DNA of 64,000 nucleotides from Corynebacterium auris (GTDB lineage: Bacteria > Actinomycetota > Actinomycetes > Mycobacteriales > Mycobacteriaceae): assembly GCF_030408575.1 (NCBI RefSeq), contig NZ_CP047047.1:2371334-2435333 (forward strand). Reading direction: 5' to 3'. Every line of letters begins with the position of its first letter. Within the stretch, counting starts at the first letter, position 1. The position numbers were made by a program, and so were the translations under genes. The notes beneath the pieces were generated by a model. That model was not told the DNA's origin. It saw only the letters and a program-made list of their open reading frames with translations, and ran no database searches. Of the stretch, positions 46,101 to 54,565 are shown one piece after another.

Positions 46101-46538
46101 GACCAGGTCGAGGACCAGGTAGAAGACGCCGCCGCCGGCGGCCCCGCGGTCATCGTCGCCCCGCTCGCCGCGACTGTGTGGAACGACCCCTCGGGGGAGG
46201 AGGTCGACGAGGTCGTCGACGGCGACCGTGCCACGACGTGGACCACCGACACGGGCACGGGGCTGGAGCTGCGCTACGAGGGGCCCTTCACGCTCGAGCA
46301 GGTGATCGTGGACACCGTCGCCGGCGGCGACTACTTCGCCCTGTTCGCCCTGCCGGAGGGCGCCGCGGACCAGAGCGATTTCGACGGGCTTCCTGAGCTG
46401 GGCCGAAGCGCGCTGCGCGGCGGGCAGCAGGGCGTGGACATAGAGGAAGGTGCCCGCCTCGACGGGGTCGTGCTGTGGCTGCCCCAGAACGTCACGGTGC
46501 GCGAGGTGACCCTCATCGGGCACACGTTCCCCGAATAA
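43140..46538 (+). CDS. murJ: Lipid II flippase MurJ with pseudokinase and extracellular C-terminal domains
   Basis: 1,132 residues from GTG 43140 (VTPQEPHEPRAG). A Pro-rich cytoplasmic start is followed by 14 membrane helices of the MurJ/MviN flippase (SMAVATLISRITGFIRTVLI, FNTANNLPNLITEIVLGSV). A kinase-like domain near residue 680-900 (SDGRFRLIRDHGATTGARFW) lacks catalytic motifs. Then come a helix (LLILALVIGAVVVVAALTAY), an acidic linker and a beta-rich extracellular domain. This matches actinobacterial MurJ, whose pseudokinase is regulated by FhaA/PknB. The open frame from 42834 overlaps the previous gene and is rejected. Confidence 0.93.
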   Translation: MTPQEPHEPRAGLRSRIVTPAPPAPVPAPREKKPTPEEAAGEDRSALTVSPSGETLVTPPDADTAAGQETTNADVVRSTGSMAVATLISRITGFIRTVLIGAALGGPVASAFNTANNLPNLITEIVLGSVLTALVVPVLVRAEKEDADHGVAFIRRLFTLTLTLMTVATLIAVAAAPVLTRIMLDDDGRVNVVQATSFAYLLLPQIFFYGMFSLFMAILNTKSHFRPGAWAPVANNVVSIAVLLLYMLVPGQLNPAAPAAVNNPHVLLLGLGTTLGVVVQCLIMLPALRRLGVDLRPLWGIDDRLKAFGTMALAIITYVAISQLGYVVTTRIASVADGNAPFIYQQHWMLLQVPYGVIGVTLLTAIMPRLSRNAADGDHQAVVRDLTLGTQLTFIALIPMIVFMTALGPDIGHALFAYGNFDADQARTLGLTVSFSAFTLIPYALVMLHLRVFYAREEAWTPTFIIAGITATKVVLSYLAPFVAQSPQNVVVLLGTANGFGFIAGAVIGAFLLKRKLGTLEAPAVLRTTGWAAGSSAVGIAATFVLRFLVRDVAGLDLAVGFGNLIGAPSIGFLVEIAVLGLTFLIITGLVLSRSRLPEVQNLGRALARIPGLSRLIRYDEDKAIEVGEVDPRDLSNQFLAGDTFNASPVPPPMSAGVVRGPRLVPGASVSDGRFRLIRDHGATTGARFWQAREVATDRMVALTFVDTTGTAPLAPATPRQAAIDAAGVARRTRKLAELEHPALAENIQILSYRSGALVVADWIPGATLKDVAESGQTLHPEAVAHALAPLADAIGAAHEDKVPFGLDNRNRLRVSTDGVVRLAFPAVLPDASAEEDAGALASALALLTSDVSSTELDEVSAATRELAEAPSAAPEDFRSIAATLEAIGSGTAGEAEEDGERPAPEPGVHDLSEAVEAEQGEPEPDPEALSGGFGREAYRPASLLLILALVIGAVVVVAALTAYLIGVIGGSNPGSPVSTESVEQAEDQVEDQVEDAAAGGPAVIVAPLAATVWNDPSGEEVDEVVDGDRATTWTTDTGTGLELRYEGPFTLEQVIVDTVAGGDYFALFALPEGAADQSDFDGLPELGRSALRGGQQGVDIEEGARLDGVVLWLPQNVTVREVTLIGHTFPE

Positions 46539-46632
46539 GCGCACTGAAGTGTGCACGTGCGGCCTGCACGGGGGCGCGCCGCGCGTGCATGCTGATGGGG
46601 TCACACAGTTTTTGTTCTTCCGGGGGGATCAC

Positions 46633-47244
46633 ATGTCGGCAAAGATCGCGGGGCCCGTTCCCGCACACCAGTCTGACCAGCAGCTGGTGGAGGCGTACAT
46701 GGGCGGCGATCCGCGCGCCTTCGCCGCCATCGTCCAGCGGCACAAGGCGCGCTTGACATACATCGCGCGGCGTTACTCGCGCAACGACAACGACGTCGAG
46801 GATATCCTCCAGGAGGCGTTGTTCAAGGCGTCGCGAAGCATGCATACCTACCGGGCCGAGTCCACGCTGTCGACGTGGCTGCACCGCCTGGTGATGAACA
46901 CCGGCTTCGACCACGTCCGCGCCACGGGCAAGCGCAGCCGCGACATCAGCCTGGACGACGAGGGGGAGTTCAACGCCGAGGCAAACCCCGCCCTCGCGCA
47001 CGACCCAATGAGGCACCTCGACCGCACCATCCTGGTGCGCCAGGCGCTTGCCGCCCTTCCCGCGACGCAGCGCGAGGCCCTCCTGCTTATCGACGTCATG
47101 GGCTTGAGCATCGACACCGCCGCCGCCAGGATGGGGGTGCAGCCGGGGACGGTGAAGTCGCGCCGCGCCCGGGCGCGCGCGGCGCTGGCGCAGGCCGCTG
47201 AGCTCGCGGGGGAAGAACTCGCCCTGCCGCGGGACCCGAAGTAG
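46633..47244 (+). CDS. sigM: ECF sigma factor SigM
   Basis: 203 residues from ATG 46633 (GGGGGGAT upstream). Region 2 (DVEDILQEALFKASRSMHTY) and region 4 (MGLSIDTAAARMGVQPGTVK) are clear. In C. glutamicum SigM controls disulfide-stress genes including thioredoxin genes, and trxB-trxA follow here directly. No anti-sigma gene is adjacent. Confidence 0.9.
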   Translation: MSAKIAGPVPAHQSDQQLVEAYMGGDPRAFAAIVQRHKARLTYIARRYSRNDNDVEDILQEALFKASRSMHTYRAESTLSTWLHRLVMNTGFDHVRATGKRSRDISLDDEGEFNAEANPALAHDPMRHLDRTILVRQALAALPATQREALLLIDVMGLSIDTAAARMGVQPGTVKSRRARARAALAQAAELAGEELALPRDPK

Positions 47245-47289
47245 GCCCCGGAATCAGCGCCCTCGCGCAAAACCGGGGCGGGCGTTTTT
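47245..47289 (+). terminator. Possible sigM terminator
   Basis: GCCCCGG (47245-47251) and CCGGGGC (47273-47279) form a 7-bp stem followed shortly by TTTTT (47285-47289). Confidence 0.5.
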
Positions 47290-47370
47290 CTAGAGTAGAC
47301 TGGCCGGGCGGCGCCACACCCGCCGCCAGCCGATTTGTTCTACCGCCGACCTGGGAGATGTACTACCGCA

Positions 47371-48399
47371 ATGACCAACCCCGGTTTCAATTTTGTGACT
47401 CTGAAACAGGACCAGGACCAGGACCAGGACCAGGACACAGCGCGCCAGGCTGACGCGCCGCGTGCGGCTGAGCAGGTGCGCGACCTCATCATCGTCGGCT
47501 CCGGCCCCTCCGGTTACACCGCGGCGCTCTACGCCGCTCGCGCGGAGCTCAACCCGCTGGTTTTCGAGGGCTACGAGTTCGGCGGCGAGCTGATGAACAC
47601 CACGGAGGTGGAAAACTACCCCGGCTTCGAAAACGGCATCATGGGCCCGGACCTGATGGCGCAGATGCGCGCCCAGGCGGAGAGGTTCGGCGCCGAGCTG
47701 CGCCCCGAGCTGGTCGACGGCGTCGACTTCAGCGGCGAGCTGAAGAAGGTCACCGTGGCGGGCACGGAGTACTCCGCGCGGGCCGTCATCCTCGCTACCG
47801 GCGCCGCCCCCCGCCACCTCGGCATCCCCGGGGAAACCGAGCTGACCGGCCGCGGCGTGTCCACGTGCGCAACCTGCGACGGATTCTTCTTCAAGGACCA
47901 TCACATCGCCGTGGTCGGCGGCGGGGACTCCGCGATGGAGGAGGCGATCTTCTTGACCAAGTTCGGCTCCAAGGTCACCCTCATCCACCGCTCGGAGAAG
48001 TTCCGCGCCTCGAAGGTGATGCTCGAGCGCGCCCGCGCGAACGAGAAGATCGAGTTCCTCACCCACACCATCGTCGAGGAGGTGCTGGAGGAAGGCGGCA
48101 AGGTCACCGGCCTGAAGGTGCGCAACGTGCGCGAGAACACGGAGTCCGTGCTCGACGCCACCGCCATGTTCGTCGCGATCGGCCATGACCCGCGCTCGGG
48201 CTTCCTCGGCGGGCAGGTGGCCACCGACCCGCAGGGTTACGTCGTGGTCGAGGAGCCGTCCACCCGCACCACCATCCCGGGCGTTTTCGCCTGTGGCGAC
48301 CTCGTGGACACCACCTACCGCCAGGCGATCACGGCCGCCGGTTCGGGGTGCCGCGCCGCGATCGACGCCTCCCACTACCTCGAAGCGCTCGGCGCGTAG
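47371..48399 (+). CDS. trxB: Thioredoxin reductase
   Basis: 342 residues. FAD/NADPH enzyme that reduces thioredoxin. FAD motif [19 protein letters not shown], redox pair in [16 protein letters not shown] motif [12 protein letters not shown], and C-terminal [16 protein letters not shown]. It has an unusual N-terminal extension of about 37 residues with QD repeated five times. ATG 47371 is the only start that precedes this extension in a normal position; a start after the repeat cannot be excluded. It is upstream of trxA. Confidence 0.95.
   Translation: MTNPGFNFVTLKQDQDQDQDQDTARQADAPRAAEQVRDLIIVGSGPSGYTAALYAARAELNPLVFEGYEFGGELMNTTEVENYPGFENGIMGPDLMAQMRAQAERFGAELRPELVDGVDFSGELKKVTVAGTEYSARAVILATGAAPRHLGIPGETELTGRGVSTCATCDGFFFKDHHIAVVGGGDSAMEEAIFLTKFGSKVTLIHRSEKFRASKVMLERARANEKIEFLTHTIVEEVLEEGGKVTGLKVRNVRENTESVLDATAMFVAIGHDPRSGFLGGQVATDPQGYVVVEEPSTRTTIPGVFACGDLVDTTYRQAITAAGSGCRAAIDASHYLEALGA
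47407..47436 (+). repeat. Hexanucleotide repeat CAGGAC x5 in trxB
   Basis: Five perfect tandem copies of CAGGAC in frame with trxB, giving Gln-Asp five times near the N-terminus. Slippage would add or remove two residues at a time. Confidence 0.95.
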
Positions 48400-48413
48400 G
48401 GCGCCGCTATTCT

Positions 48414-48472
48414 AGGGCAACATTCCAAGGGCAACATTCCGCGCGCAGAGTCCCGGGAGCAGAGTCCCGAGA
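48414..48472 (+). repeat. Two tandem duplications in the trxB-trxA gap
   Basis: AGGGCAACATTCC occurs twice (48414-48426, 48428-48440), followed by GCAGAGTCCCGGGA and GCAGAGTCCCGAGA (48445-48472) and a third partial GCAGAGGAGA, which provides the trxA ribosome binding site. Confidence 0.9.
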
Positions 48473-48486
48473 GCAGAGGAGAAATC

Positions 48487-48810
48487 ATGAGCACCCCCGT
48501 CAACGTCACCCAGGCCACGTTCAAAGCCGAGGTCGTCGAGTCCGACACCCCGGTCATCGTCGACTTCTGGGCGCAGTGGTGCGGCCCCTGCAAGAAGCTG
48601 TCCCCGATCCTCGACGAGGTCGCCGAGGAGCTCGACGGCGCGGTCAAGGTTGCCAAGGTCGACGTCGACGCCGAGCGCGGGCTGAGCGCAATGTTCCAGG
48701 TCATGTCCATCCCGACCGTGCTCATCTTCCACAAGGGGAAGATGGTGGACCAGTTCGCCGGCGTGCAGCCGAAGGAGCAGATCCTCGCGCGGGTGGAGAA
48801 CCTGCTCTGA
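48487..48810 (+). CDS. trxA: Thioredoxin
   Basis: 107 residues. Active site WCGPC at residues 31-35 within VDFWAQWCGPCKK, and the cis-Pro loop MSIPTVLIF. It is the electron carrier reduced by the upstream TrxB. AGAGGAGA precedes the ATG. The trxA gene is followed by cwlM, as in other actinobacteria. Confidence 0.97.
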   Translation: MSTPVNVTQATFKAEVVESDTPVIVDFWAQWCGPCKKLSPILDEVAEELDGAVKVAKVDVDAERGLSAMFQVMSIPTVLIFHKGKMVDQFAGVQPKEQILARVENLL

Positions 48811-48888
48811 CGCTTCCGCCCGGGTAGGATAAAGAATTGTTCATTGGAGTCGGAAACCGGCTCCGCCCCCAGCCCAGAAAGGTGCCCA

Positions 48889-50079
48889 GTGACAGAGATC
48901 CTCCGCGTCGGTGACAAGAGCGCTCGCGTTGCCGAGGTCCGCTCGACCCTCGCGCGGCTGGGCATGATGGACCACTTCGAAGGCCAGGTCGGCGACTGGA
49001 ACGAGCGCCAGTTCTCGCCGCAGGACGCGCTTTTCGACGACACACTCGCCGAAGCCCTCAAAGCTTTCCAGCAGTCCCGCGGAATCGTCCCGACCGGGCA
49101 GATCGACACCGTCACGCTGCGCGAACTCCGCGAGGCGTCCTACACGCTCGGGGCGCGCGTGCTGTCCTACCAGCCGAACCAGGTGCTCGTGGGCGACGAT
49201 GTCCGCCAACTGCAGGACCAGCTGCAGGAGCTCGGCTTCTACGCCCACCGCGTCGACGGCCACTTCGGCCCGAGCACCCACGAGGCCGTGGCCACCTATC
49301 AGCTGAACTACGGGCTCAGCGGCGATGGCGTCTGCGGGCCCGACACGCTGCACGCCCTGAGCCTGCTGGGGCGCCGCATCACGGGCGGGTCGGCCCAGGC
49401 TATCCGCGAGCGCGAAAACGTGCGCGAGGCCGGCCCGCGCCTGGCTGGCAAGCGCGTCGTCATCGACCCGGGCCTGGGCAAAAGCTCCCCGGGCGCCACG
49501 GTGGCGGGGCCCTACGGCGACATCACGGAGGAGGAGATCCTCTGGGACCTCGCGCAGCGCGTCGAAGGCCGCATGATCGCGGCGGGGGTCGAGGCCATCT
49601 TGTCCCGGCCCCGGGGCGATAACCCGAGCGCGAAGGCTCGAGCCGACTTGGCCAACGGCGTCAACGCGGACGTCGTCATCTCTCTGTCGCTGGACCGGTA
49701 CCCGAACAGCAAGGCCAACGGCGTAGCCACCTTCTACTTCGGCTCCGAGGCGGGCGCATCCTCCATGACGGGGGAGACGCTCTCCGGGTTCATCCAGCGC
49801 GAGATCGTCGCCCGCACCGACCTGCAGAACTGCTACAACCACGGGCGCACGTGGGAGATCCTGCGGATGACCAAGATGCCCACCGTCGAGGTGGTGCTGG
49901 GCTACCTGACCAACCCGGGCGACGTGGCCATCCTGACCAACCCGCGCCAGCGCGACGCCATCGCCGAGGCCATTGTCGTGGCCATCAAGCGCCTCTACCT
50001 GCTCGAGGAAGACGACATGCCGACCGGCACGTACACGTTCAAGGAGCTTCTGCAGGAGGAGAAGCAAGCCAGCAGCTAG
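48889..50079 (+). CDS. cwlM: CwlM, amidase_3-fold protein with two peptidoglycan-binding domains
   Basis: 396 residues from GTG 48889 (AGAAAGG upstream). Two N-terminal peptidoglycan-binding modules (DTLAEALKAFQQSRGIVPTG and HEAVATYQLNYGLSGDGVCG) precede an amidase_3 domain. There is no signal peptide. In active amidases the zinc ligands are in DPGHGG and S-x-HAN motifs; here these read DPGLGK and ISLSLD, so two His ligands are lost and catalysis is unlikely. In mycobacteria CwlM is a cytoplasmic regulator of MurA controlled by PknB, and the same role is likely here. Confidence 0.9.
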   Translation: MTEILRVGDKSARVAEVRSTLARLGMMDHFEGQVGDWNERQFSPQDALFDDTLAEALKAFQQSRGIVPTGQIDTVTLRELREASYTLGARVLSYQPNQVLVGDDVRQLQDQLQELGFYAHRVDGHFGPSTHEAVATYQLNYGLSGDGVCGPDTLHALSLLGRRITGGSAQAIRERENVREAGPRLAGKRVVIDPGLGKSSPGATVAGPYGDITEEEILWDLAQRVEGRMIAAGVEAILSRPRGDNPSAKARADLANGVNADVVISLSLDRYPNSKANGVATFYFGSEAGASSMTGETLSGFIQREIVARTDLQNCYNHGRTWEILRMTKMPTVEVVLGYLTNPGDVAILTNPRQRDAIAEAIVVAIKRLYLLEEDDMPTGTYTFKELLQEEKQASS

Positions 50080-50086
50080 CCGGGCT

Positions 50087-50711
50087 TTACGCGCGGGCCA
50101 GCAGGCCCTCTGCTTCGGCTGCGGCGAGGCTGCTCAGTTCGCGCTCGGGCGGAAGGTCGAGCCGCATCAGCGGAATGGCCCCGTGCTCGCGGAGCACGCG
50201 GAACCCGGCCGCGGCGAGCGTTTCGGCGTCGATGAGCCCGATGCGCGCCGCGTCGCGGCGCAGCGCGTCGGCCGATGCCCCCGCCGACCCCTCGCCCCGC
50301 ACGCCGAAGGCTTCCAGCGTCTCTGCCCCCGCGCACGCGGCCGCGGCGGTCGCCGCCTCCACGAGGAGCAGTTCCCAGCCTTGGTGCCGGGCAGGCGGGT
50401 CGATGTGCAGGCTCGTGAGCAGCCACGCCGCGCGTCGCGGGCGCCGTGGGCATGCGCACCGCCCCCGGCGCCTCGGATGCGGGGCAGAAAAGGATGGTGG
50501 CGCAGGCCCCCGTGGTGGTCGAGCGCTCGGCGACGCTGACGCCGACGGTGCCCTGCGCCTCGGCGCGGGCGGCGAGCCACACGGCCTTGTCTACCTCCGA
50601 GGTCGGGGAGCAATAGGCCTCGCCGAGAGGGTCGACCTCCCAGAACGTCGAGCGCGCGGCGAAGCGGTGAATCCTAGCCAGGCTGTCCGGCCCGAGCGGC
50701 ACGAGCTCCAC
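50087..50711 (-). pseudogene. Frameshifted GNAT-like gene between cwlM and parB
   Basis: From GTG 50711 the frame reads VELVPLGPDSLARIHRFAAR and continues normally to RMPTAPAT near 50440. The following codons make sense only in the next frame (AWLLTSLHIDPPARHQGWEL, then LLVEAATAAA...), which runs to the TAA at 50087. One base is therefore missing or extra near 50435-50440. The rejoined protein of about 205 residues resembles an acetyltransferase-fold protein in the position of mycobacterial Rv3916c. It could be a true mutation or a sequencing error. Confidence 0.7.
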
Positions 50712-50722
50712 CGCGGGCCGAC

Positions 50723-51763
50723 CTAGTCCGTTCCCCGCATCAGGGACATGATGCGCTCGAAGTCGTCCTTGTCGCCGAACTCGACGACGATCTTCCCCTT
50801 GCGCTTGCCCATGGTCACCTGCACGCGGGTGTCCCAGACGTCCGAGAGCCGCTCGGCGGCGCGGATCAGGTACTCGGGCTGCGGGGCCGGTTCGCGTTTC
50901 GGGCGGGCGGGGGCGGGGCCGTTCTTGTTCAGCAGTGTCACGGCCTCCTCCGTCGCGCGCACGCTCAGGCCCTCCGCGACGACGCGGTCGGCGAGCTGCG
51001 CCTGGGCGTCCGCGGTCGCCGTGTCGTCGCCAAGCTTCACGCCGAGCAGCGCCCGGGCGTGGCCGGCCGACAGCACCCCGGCGGCGACGCGGCGCTGGAC
51101 GCTCACCGGCAGGTTGAGCAGGCGGATCGCATTGGTAATCACCGGGCGGGAACGCCCCAGCCTGTCGGCCAGCTGCTCCTGGGTCACGCCGAACTCCTCG
51201 AGCAGCTGCTGGTAGGCCGCCGCCTCCTCGAGCGGGTTGAGCTGGACGCGGTGGATGTTCTCCAGCAGCGCGTCACGCAACATCTCCGAGTCGCTGGTCT
51301 CGCGCACGATCGCCGGAATCAGCTTCAGGCCCGCCTTCGAGGCGGCGCGCCAACGGCGCTCGCCCATGATGAGCTCGTAGCCCCCGCGCGTCTCGCGCAC
51401 GACGATGGGCTGCAGCAGCCCGAACTCGCGGATCGAGTGGACCAGCTCGGCGAGCTCCTCCTCGTCGAAGGACTGGCGCGGCTGCTTCGGGTTCGGCTGG
51501 ATCTCGCCGAGCGCGATCTCCTGGTACCGCGCCCCGACGGGCGCCGGCTGCTTCGCGGAATCGGGCGACGCGTGGACGGTCGGGGCGCCCGGGACCGGGC
51601 CGGCCGGGGACGTCCCACGGGAGGGCTGGGAGCGGCCGAGGATGACGTCAGCGGCGCCGTCGCCAAGCCTGCCGGTCTTGCCGGTCGTGTCGGTTGACTC
51701 CGGGCTCGACGGGATGAGCGCCGCGAGCCCGCGGCCGAGCCCGCCCTTGCGTTCCTGTGCCAT
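50723..51763 (-). CDS. parB: Chromosome partitioning protein ParB
   Basis: 346 residues from ATG 51763. It binds parS and spreads as a CTP-dependent clamp. [20 protein letters not shown], the CTP-binding MGERRWRAA motif, and the helix-turn-helix [20 protein letters not shown] are clear. The C-terminal dimer domain is present. Four perfect parS sites for it are in this window. It overlaps no other gene and lies three bases after parA. Confidence 0.97.
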   Translation of the reverse strand: MAQERKGGLGRGLAALIPSSPESTDTTGKTGRLGDGAADVILGRSQPSRGTSPAGPVPGAPTVHASPDSAKQPAPVGARYQEIALGEIQPNPKQPRQSFDEEELAELVHSIREFGLLQPIVVRETRGGYELIMGERRWRAASKAGLKLIPAIVRETSDSEMLRDALLENIHRVQLNPLEEAAAYQQLLEEFGVTQEQLADRLGRSRPVITNAIRLLNLPVSVQRRVAAGVLSAGHARALLGVKLGDDTATADAQAQLADRVVAEGLSVRATEEAVTLLNKNGPAPARPKREPAPQPEYLIRAAERLSDVWDTRVQVTMGKRKGKIVVEFGDKDDFERIMSLMRGTD

Positions 51764-51765
51764 AG

Positions 51766-52788
51766 TTACTCTCTGCCTTCCTGGTGTTCCTGCCCGTCGA
51801 GCTGGCGCGCGACCTCCGGGCTCACCCCGATGGGTCCGGTCGTCTCGTGGGGTTGATAGTCGCCGCGGTGGGCGATCTCGCGCGCGGCGTCCACGTAGGC
51901 CAGCGCCCCGCGCGAGCCGGGGTCGTAGTCCACGACGGACTGGCCGTACCCCGGCGCCTCCGACACCTTCACCGAGCGCGGGATGACGTTGCGCAGCACC
52001 ACCTCGCCGAACTGGCTGCGCACCTCCGCGGCGACGTCCTCCGCGAGCTTCGTGCGCGCGTCGAACATGGTCAACAGGATCGCCGAGATGTGCAGGTTGT
52101 GGTTGAGGTGTTCGCGGATCATGCCGATGTTGCCCAGCAGCTGGCCCACGCCCTCGAGAGCGTAGTACTCGCACTGGATGGGGATGAGCACCTCGTCCAC
52201 CGCGGTCATCGCGTTGATGGTGAGCAGGCCGAGAGACGGCGGGCAGTCGATGAACACGTAGTCGAATCCCTGCTCCGCGATGAAGCCGCGGCGCAGCGCG
52301 TCGTGCAGGCGGTACTCGCGGCGCACGAGGCTGACCAGCTCAATCTCCGCGCCCGCCAGATCGATGGTGGCCGGGATGCAGAAGAGGTTGTCGTTGCCCG
52401 GGCTGGGCTGCATCGCGTCGGCGGCCTCTGCCTCGCCGATGAGCAGCTCGTAGCTCGAGGTCGTGCCCGCCCGGTGCTCGGCACCGAGCGCCGTCGACGC
52501 GTTACCCTGCGGGTCGAGGTCGATGACGAGGACCTTCATTCCCTGCCGGGACAACGCGGAGGCGAGGTTCACCGCGGTCGTCGTCTTGCCCACCCCGCCC
52601 TTCTGGTTGGCGATGGTGAACACGCGCGTCGTCTCGGGACGCGGCAGCTTCTCCATGCCCATGCTCAAGCGCGCGGCGCGCTGCGCCGCCGCTGCGATTG
52701 GGGTGTCGTCCCATTGGCTCTTGTCGTCCACCGCGCCCTCTTTCTCCTCGTCGCCTCTCACCTTATCGCGATCGCGTGATGTCCCCAC
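51766..52788 (-). CDS. parA: Chromosome partitioning ATPase ParA
   Basis: Up to 340 residues from GTG 52788. Walker ATPase that moves ParB-parS complexes: deviant Walker [17 protein letters not shown], switch VIDLDPQGN, and Walker [16 protein letters not shown]. An internal GTG reading VDDKSQWDD with AGGAGAAAGAGGG upstream is an alternative start. It follows rsmG after three bases, so rsmG-parA-parB form one operon. Confidence 0.97.
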   Translation of the reverse strand: MGTSRDRDKVRGDEEKEGAVDDKSQWDDTPIAAAAQRAARLSMGMEKLPRPETTRVFTIANQKGGVGKTTTAVNLASALSRQGMKVLVIDLDPQGNASTALGAEHRAGTTSSYELLIGEAEAADAMQPSPGNDNLFCIPATIDLAGAEIELVSLVRREYRLHDALRRGFIAEQGFDYVFIDCPPSLGLLTINAMTAVDEVLIPIQCEYYALEGVGQLLGNIGMIREHLNHNLHISAILLTMFDARTKLAEDVAAEVRSQFGEVVLRNVIPRSVKVSEAPGYGQSVVDYDPGSRGALAYVDAAREIAHRGDYQPHETTGPIGVSPEVARQLDGQEHQEGRE

Positions 52789-52791
52789 GGG

Positions 52792-53448
52792 TCAGCGCCG
52801 CCGCGGGATGCGGATCAGCGTCGTCGGCTGCTCCAGGACGCCCTCGCCGGCGGTCAGGATCTCCGCGTCGCCACCGCCAGCCCGGACGATGTCCCGGGCG
52901 TCGCGTTCGAGCTCCTCGCCGACGCTCGCGCCCTTCATCGCCAGCATCACCCCGCCGACAGTGACGAGGGGGAGACACCAGCCGGCCAGCTTGCCCAGGG
53001 GGGCGACGGCGCGGGACGTGACGACGTCGAAAAGCGAGCCCGTGTACTCCTCCGCCCGCCCGCGCACCACGGTGACGTTGTCCAGGCCCAGCTGCTGCGT
53101 GACGTCCGAGAGGTAAGTGGAGCGCTTCAGCAGCGGCTCGATGAGGGTGACGGGCAGGTCGGGGCGAGCGATCGCCAGCGGGATGCCCGGCAGGCCCGCG
53201 CCCGAGCCGACGTCCGCTACCCTCACACCCTCCGGCAGCGCATCCGAGACGACCGCGCAGTTGAGCAGGTGGCGCGACCAGAGCCGCTCGACCTCCTTCG
53301 GGCCGATGAAGCCGCGCTCCGAGGCGACCTCCGTGAGCGAGCGGTGGTAGGCCTGCGCCAGGGCGAAGCGCTCGCCGAAGAAGGCCTCGGCGGCCGCGGG
53401 CGCGGGTTCGGGGGCAGGCAGGGCGCGTGACACGGCTGTGTTCTCCAT
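52792..53448 (-). CDS. rsmG: 16S rRNA (guanine-527-N7) methyltransferase
   Basis: 218 residues from ATG 53448. SAM motif VADVGSGAGLPGIPLAI and RHLLNCAVVSDAL mark RsmG/GidB. Loss of it gives low-level streptomycin resistance in other bacteria. AAGGAG lies only one base from ATG 53448, so GTG 53430 (reading VSRALPAPEP, GGAG nine bases upstream) may be the true start. The genes usually found upstream (jag, yidC, rnpA, rpmH) are absent; foreign genes sit there instead. Confidence 0.94.
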   Translation of the reverse strand: MENTAVSRALPAPEPAPAAAEAFFGERFALAQAYHRSLTEVASERGFIGPKEVERLWSRHLLNCAVVSDALPEGVRVADVGSGAGLPGIPLAIARPDLPVTLIEPLLKRSTYLSDVTQQLGLDNVTVVRGRAEEYTGSLFDVVTSRAVAPLGKLAGWCLPLVTVGGVMLAMKGASVGEELERDARDIVRAGGGDAEILTAGEGVLEQPTTLIRIPRRR

Positions 53449-53686
53449 TCTCCTTCGGCGGGTGGCGTATGCTTTCCCGACTCTAGTAGCCAGCACCGAC
53501 GTGCAGCCGATTGCCCGCCAGTCCGCGGCCTCAGATGGGGGAGGAGTCATCACCTGCGGACCCAAAGCCACGAAACCGCAAAACCGAAGCCGACAGCTCA
53601 GCAGTAAGAAAAGCCACAGTTGACTTGGGAAGCCTGAGGTGTCAGAGTGCAGACAGTCAAATAGCAATCCCGCCGAGTAACCGCAT

Positions 53687-54565
53687 TTAACTGGCCGATC
53701 GTACAGCAGCTAACAGACCCCTATCAGCCAAAATGGCACTGGCACGAACGGTACTAACCCTCCCCCTCACTTTATATGTATGAATATATTGTGCACTGTG
53801 AGCGACCGCATAAAGGAAGACCAACATTTCAAGAACTTTCTGATCCTCCACACTATTTTCGAGCCTACGATACAGCGAAATGAGGGGGCGTTCCAGGAAA
53901 AACGCACCCGACGAAACCAGTTCAAACAGGTCGGACAAAATCGCCGCGATAGGTACTACGTTAGATCCATAAACAACATCGTCGCCCGCAATAACGGCAA
54001 GCCGTTCCCGCGGGGTGAAAATTATATTTCTGAGCCGAAAACAACCGTGCACCATTTTGCTGCACCCCGACAGGTATTCCAATACGAGTGACAGAATTTC
54101 TTGCACACTAGAAACATTGAGACCAGAATCGGAAAACGTGGAAACAACAAGCGGATCTCCGAGGAGCAATCGGAGCTCCCAAAAATCGCGTGGTAAATGA
54201 CCTAAACACTCGCTCCTTAGTGCCGAATATCTTATTTCTGCCTCCTCAGAAAAGGCGGAAGAAGCCTCAAGAGCAAGGTCGACATGTCGAATGAGACGCA
54301 ATTCGTTACTAACGTCGGAGAAGCACGATGCCTGCCGTCTAAAATATTCCCAAAATGGTTCCGCTTCTACCGACCCGATACGAAAGGTATGGCCTTCGGC
54401 TTCACCCCAATAAATGGGACTGTCATCACGCAGCCTCCTCTCCGAGCGCGACAAAAGGGCCGGTGTCATTTCAGAATATTCACGTACCTCCGTCCAAACC
54501 GTTGGCTCGGTGGTCGACGACTGCCTCCATACTCTCCGTAGAGAGTTTTCAAAGATCACCTCCAT
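53687..54565 (-). CDS. RiPP-locus protein resembling a degenerate APH-fold kinase (LanX candidate)
   Basis: 292 residues, the last gene of the putative lanthipeptide operon. It overlaps the decarboxylase gene by 17 bases. The middle resembles an aminoglycoside-phosphotransferase active region: MVHGCFRLRNIIF (HG at 173-174, Asn180) followed by LAVIAGDD (190-196). The catalytic Asp of HGD is Cys and the DWE-like motif is altered, so kinase activity is doubtful. Class V lanthipeptide loci carry a third protein besides kinase and HopA1-type lyase, reported as a cyclase (LanX). This gene is in the right place for that job. The assignment is inferred mainly from context. Confidence 0.5.
   Translation of the reverse strand: MEVIFENSLRRVWRQSSTTEPTVWTEVREYSEMTPALLSRSERRLRDDSPIYWGEAEGHTFRIGSVEAEPFWEYFRRQASCFSDVSNELRLIRHVDLALEASSAFSEEAEIRYSALRSECLGHLPRDFWELRLLLGDPLVVSTFSDSGLNVSSVQEILSLVLEYLSGCSKMVHGCFRLRNIIFTPRERLAVIAGDDVVYGSNVVPIAAILSDLFELVSSGAFFLERPLISLYRRLENSVEDQKVLEMLVFLYAVAHSAQYIHTYKVRGRVSTVRASAILADRGLLAAVRSAS

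Noticed and set aside
53780..54091. Plus-strand frame of 103 codons inside the RiPP locus
   Set aside because: It lies antisense to the 292-residue gene, which is part of a tightly overlapping operon, and has no ribosome binding site or family resemblance.
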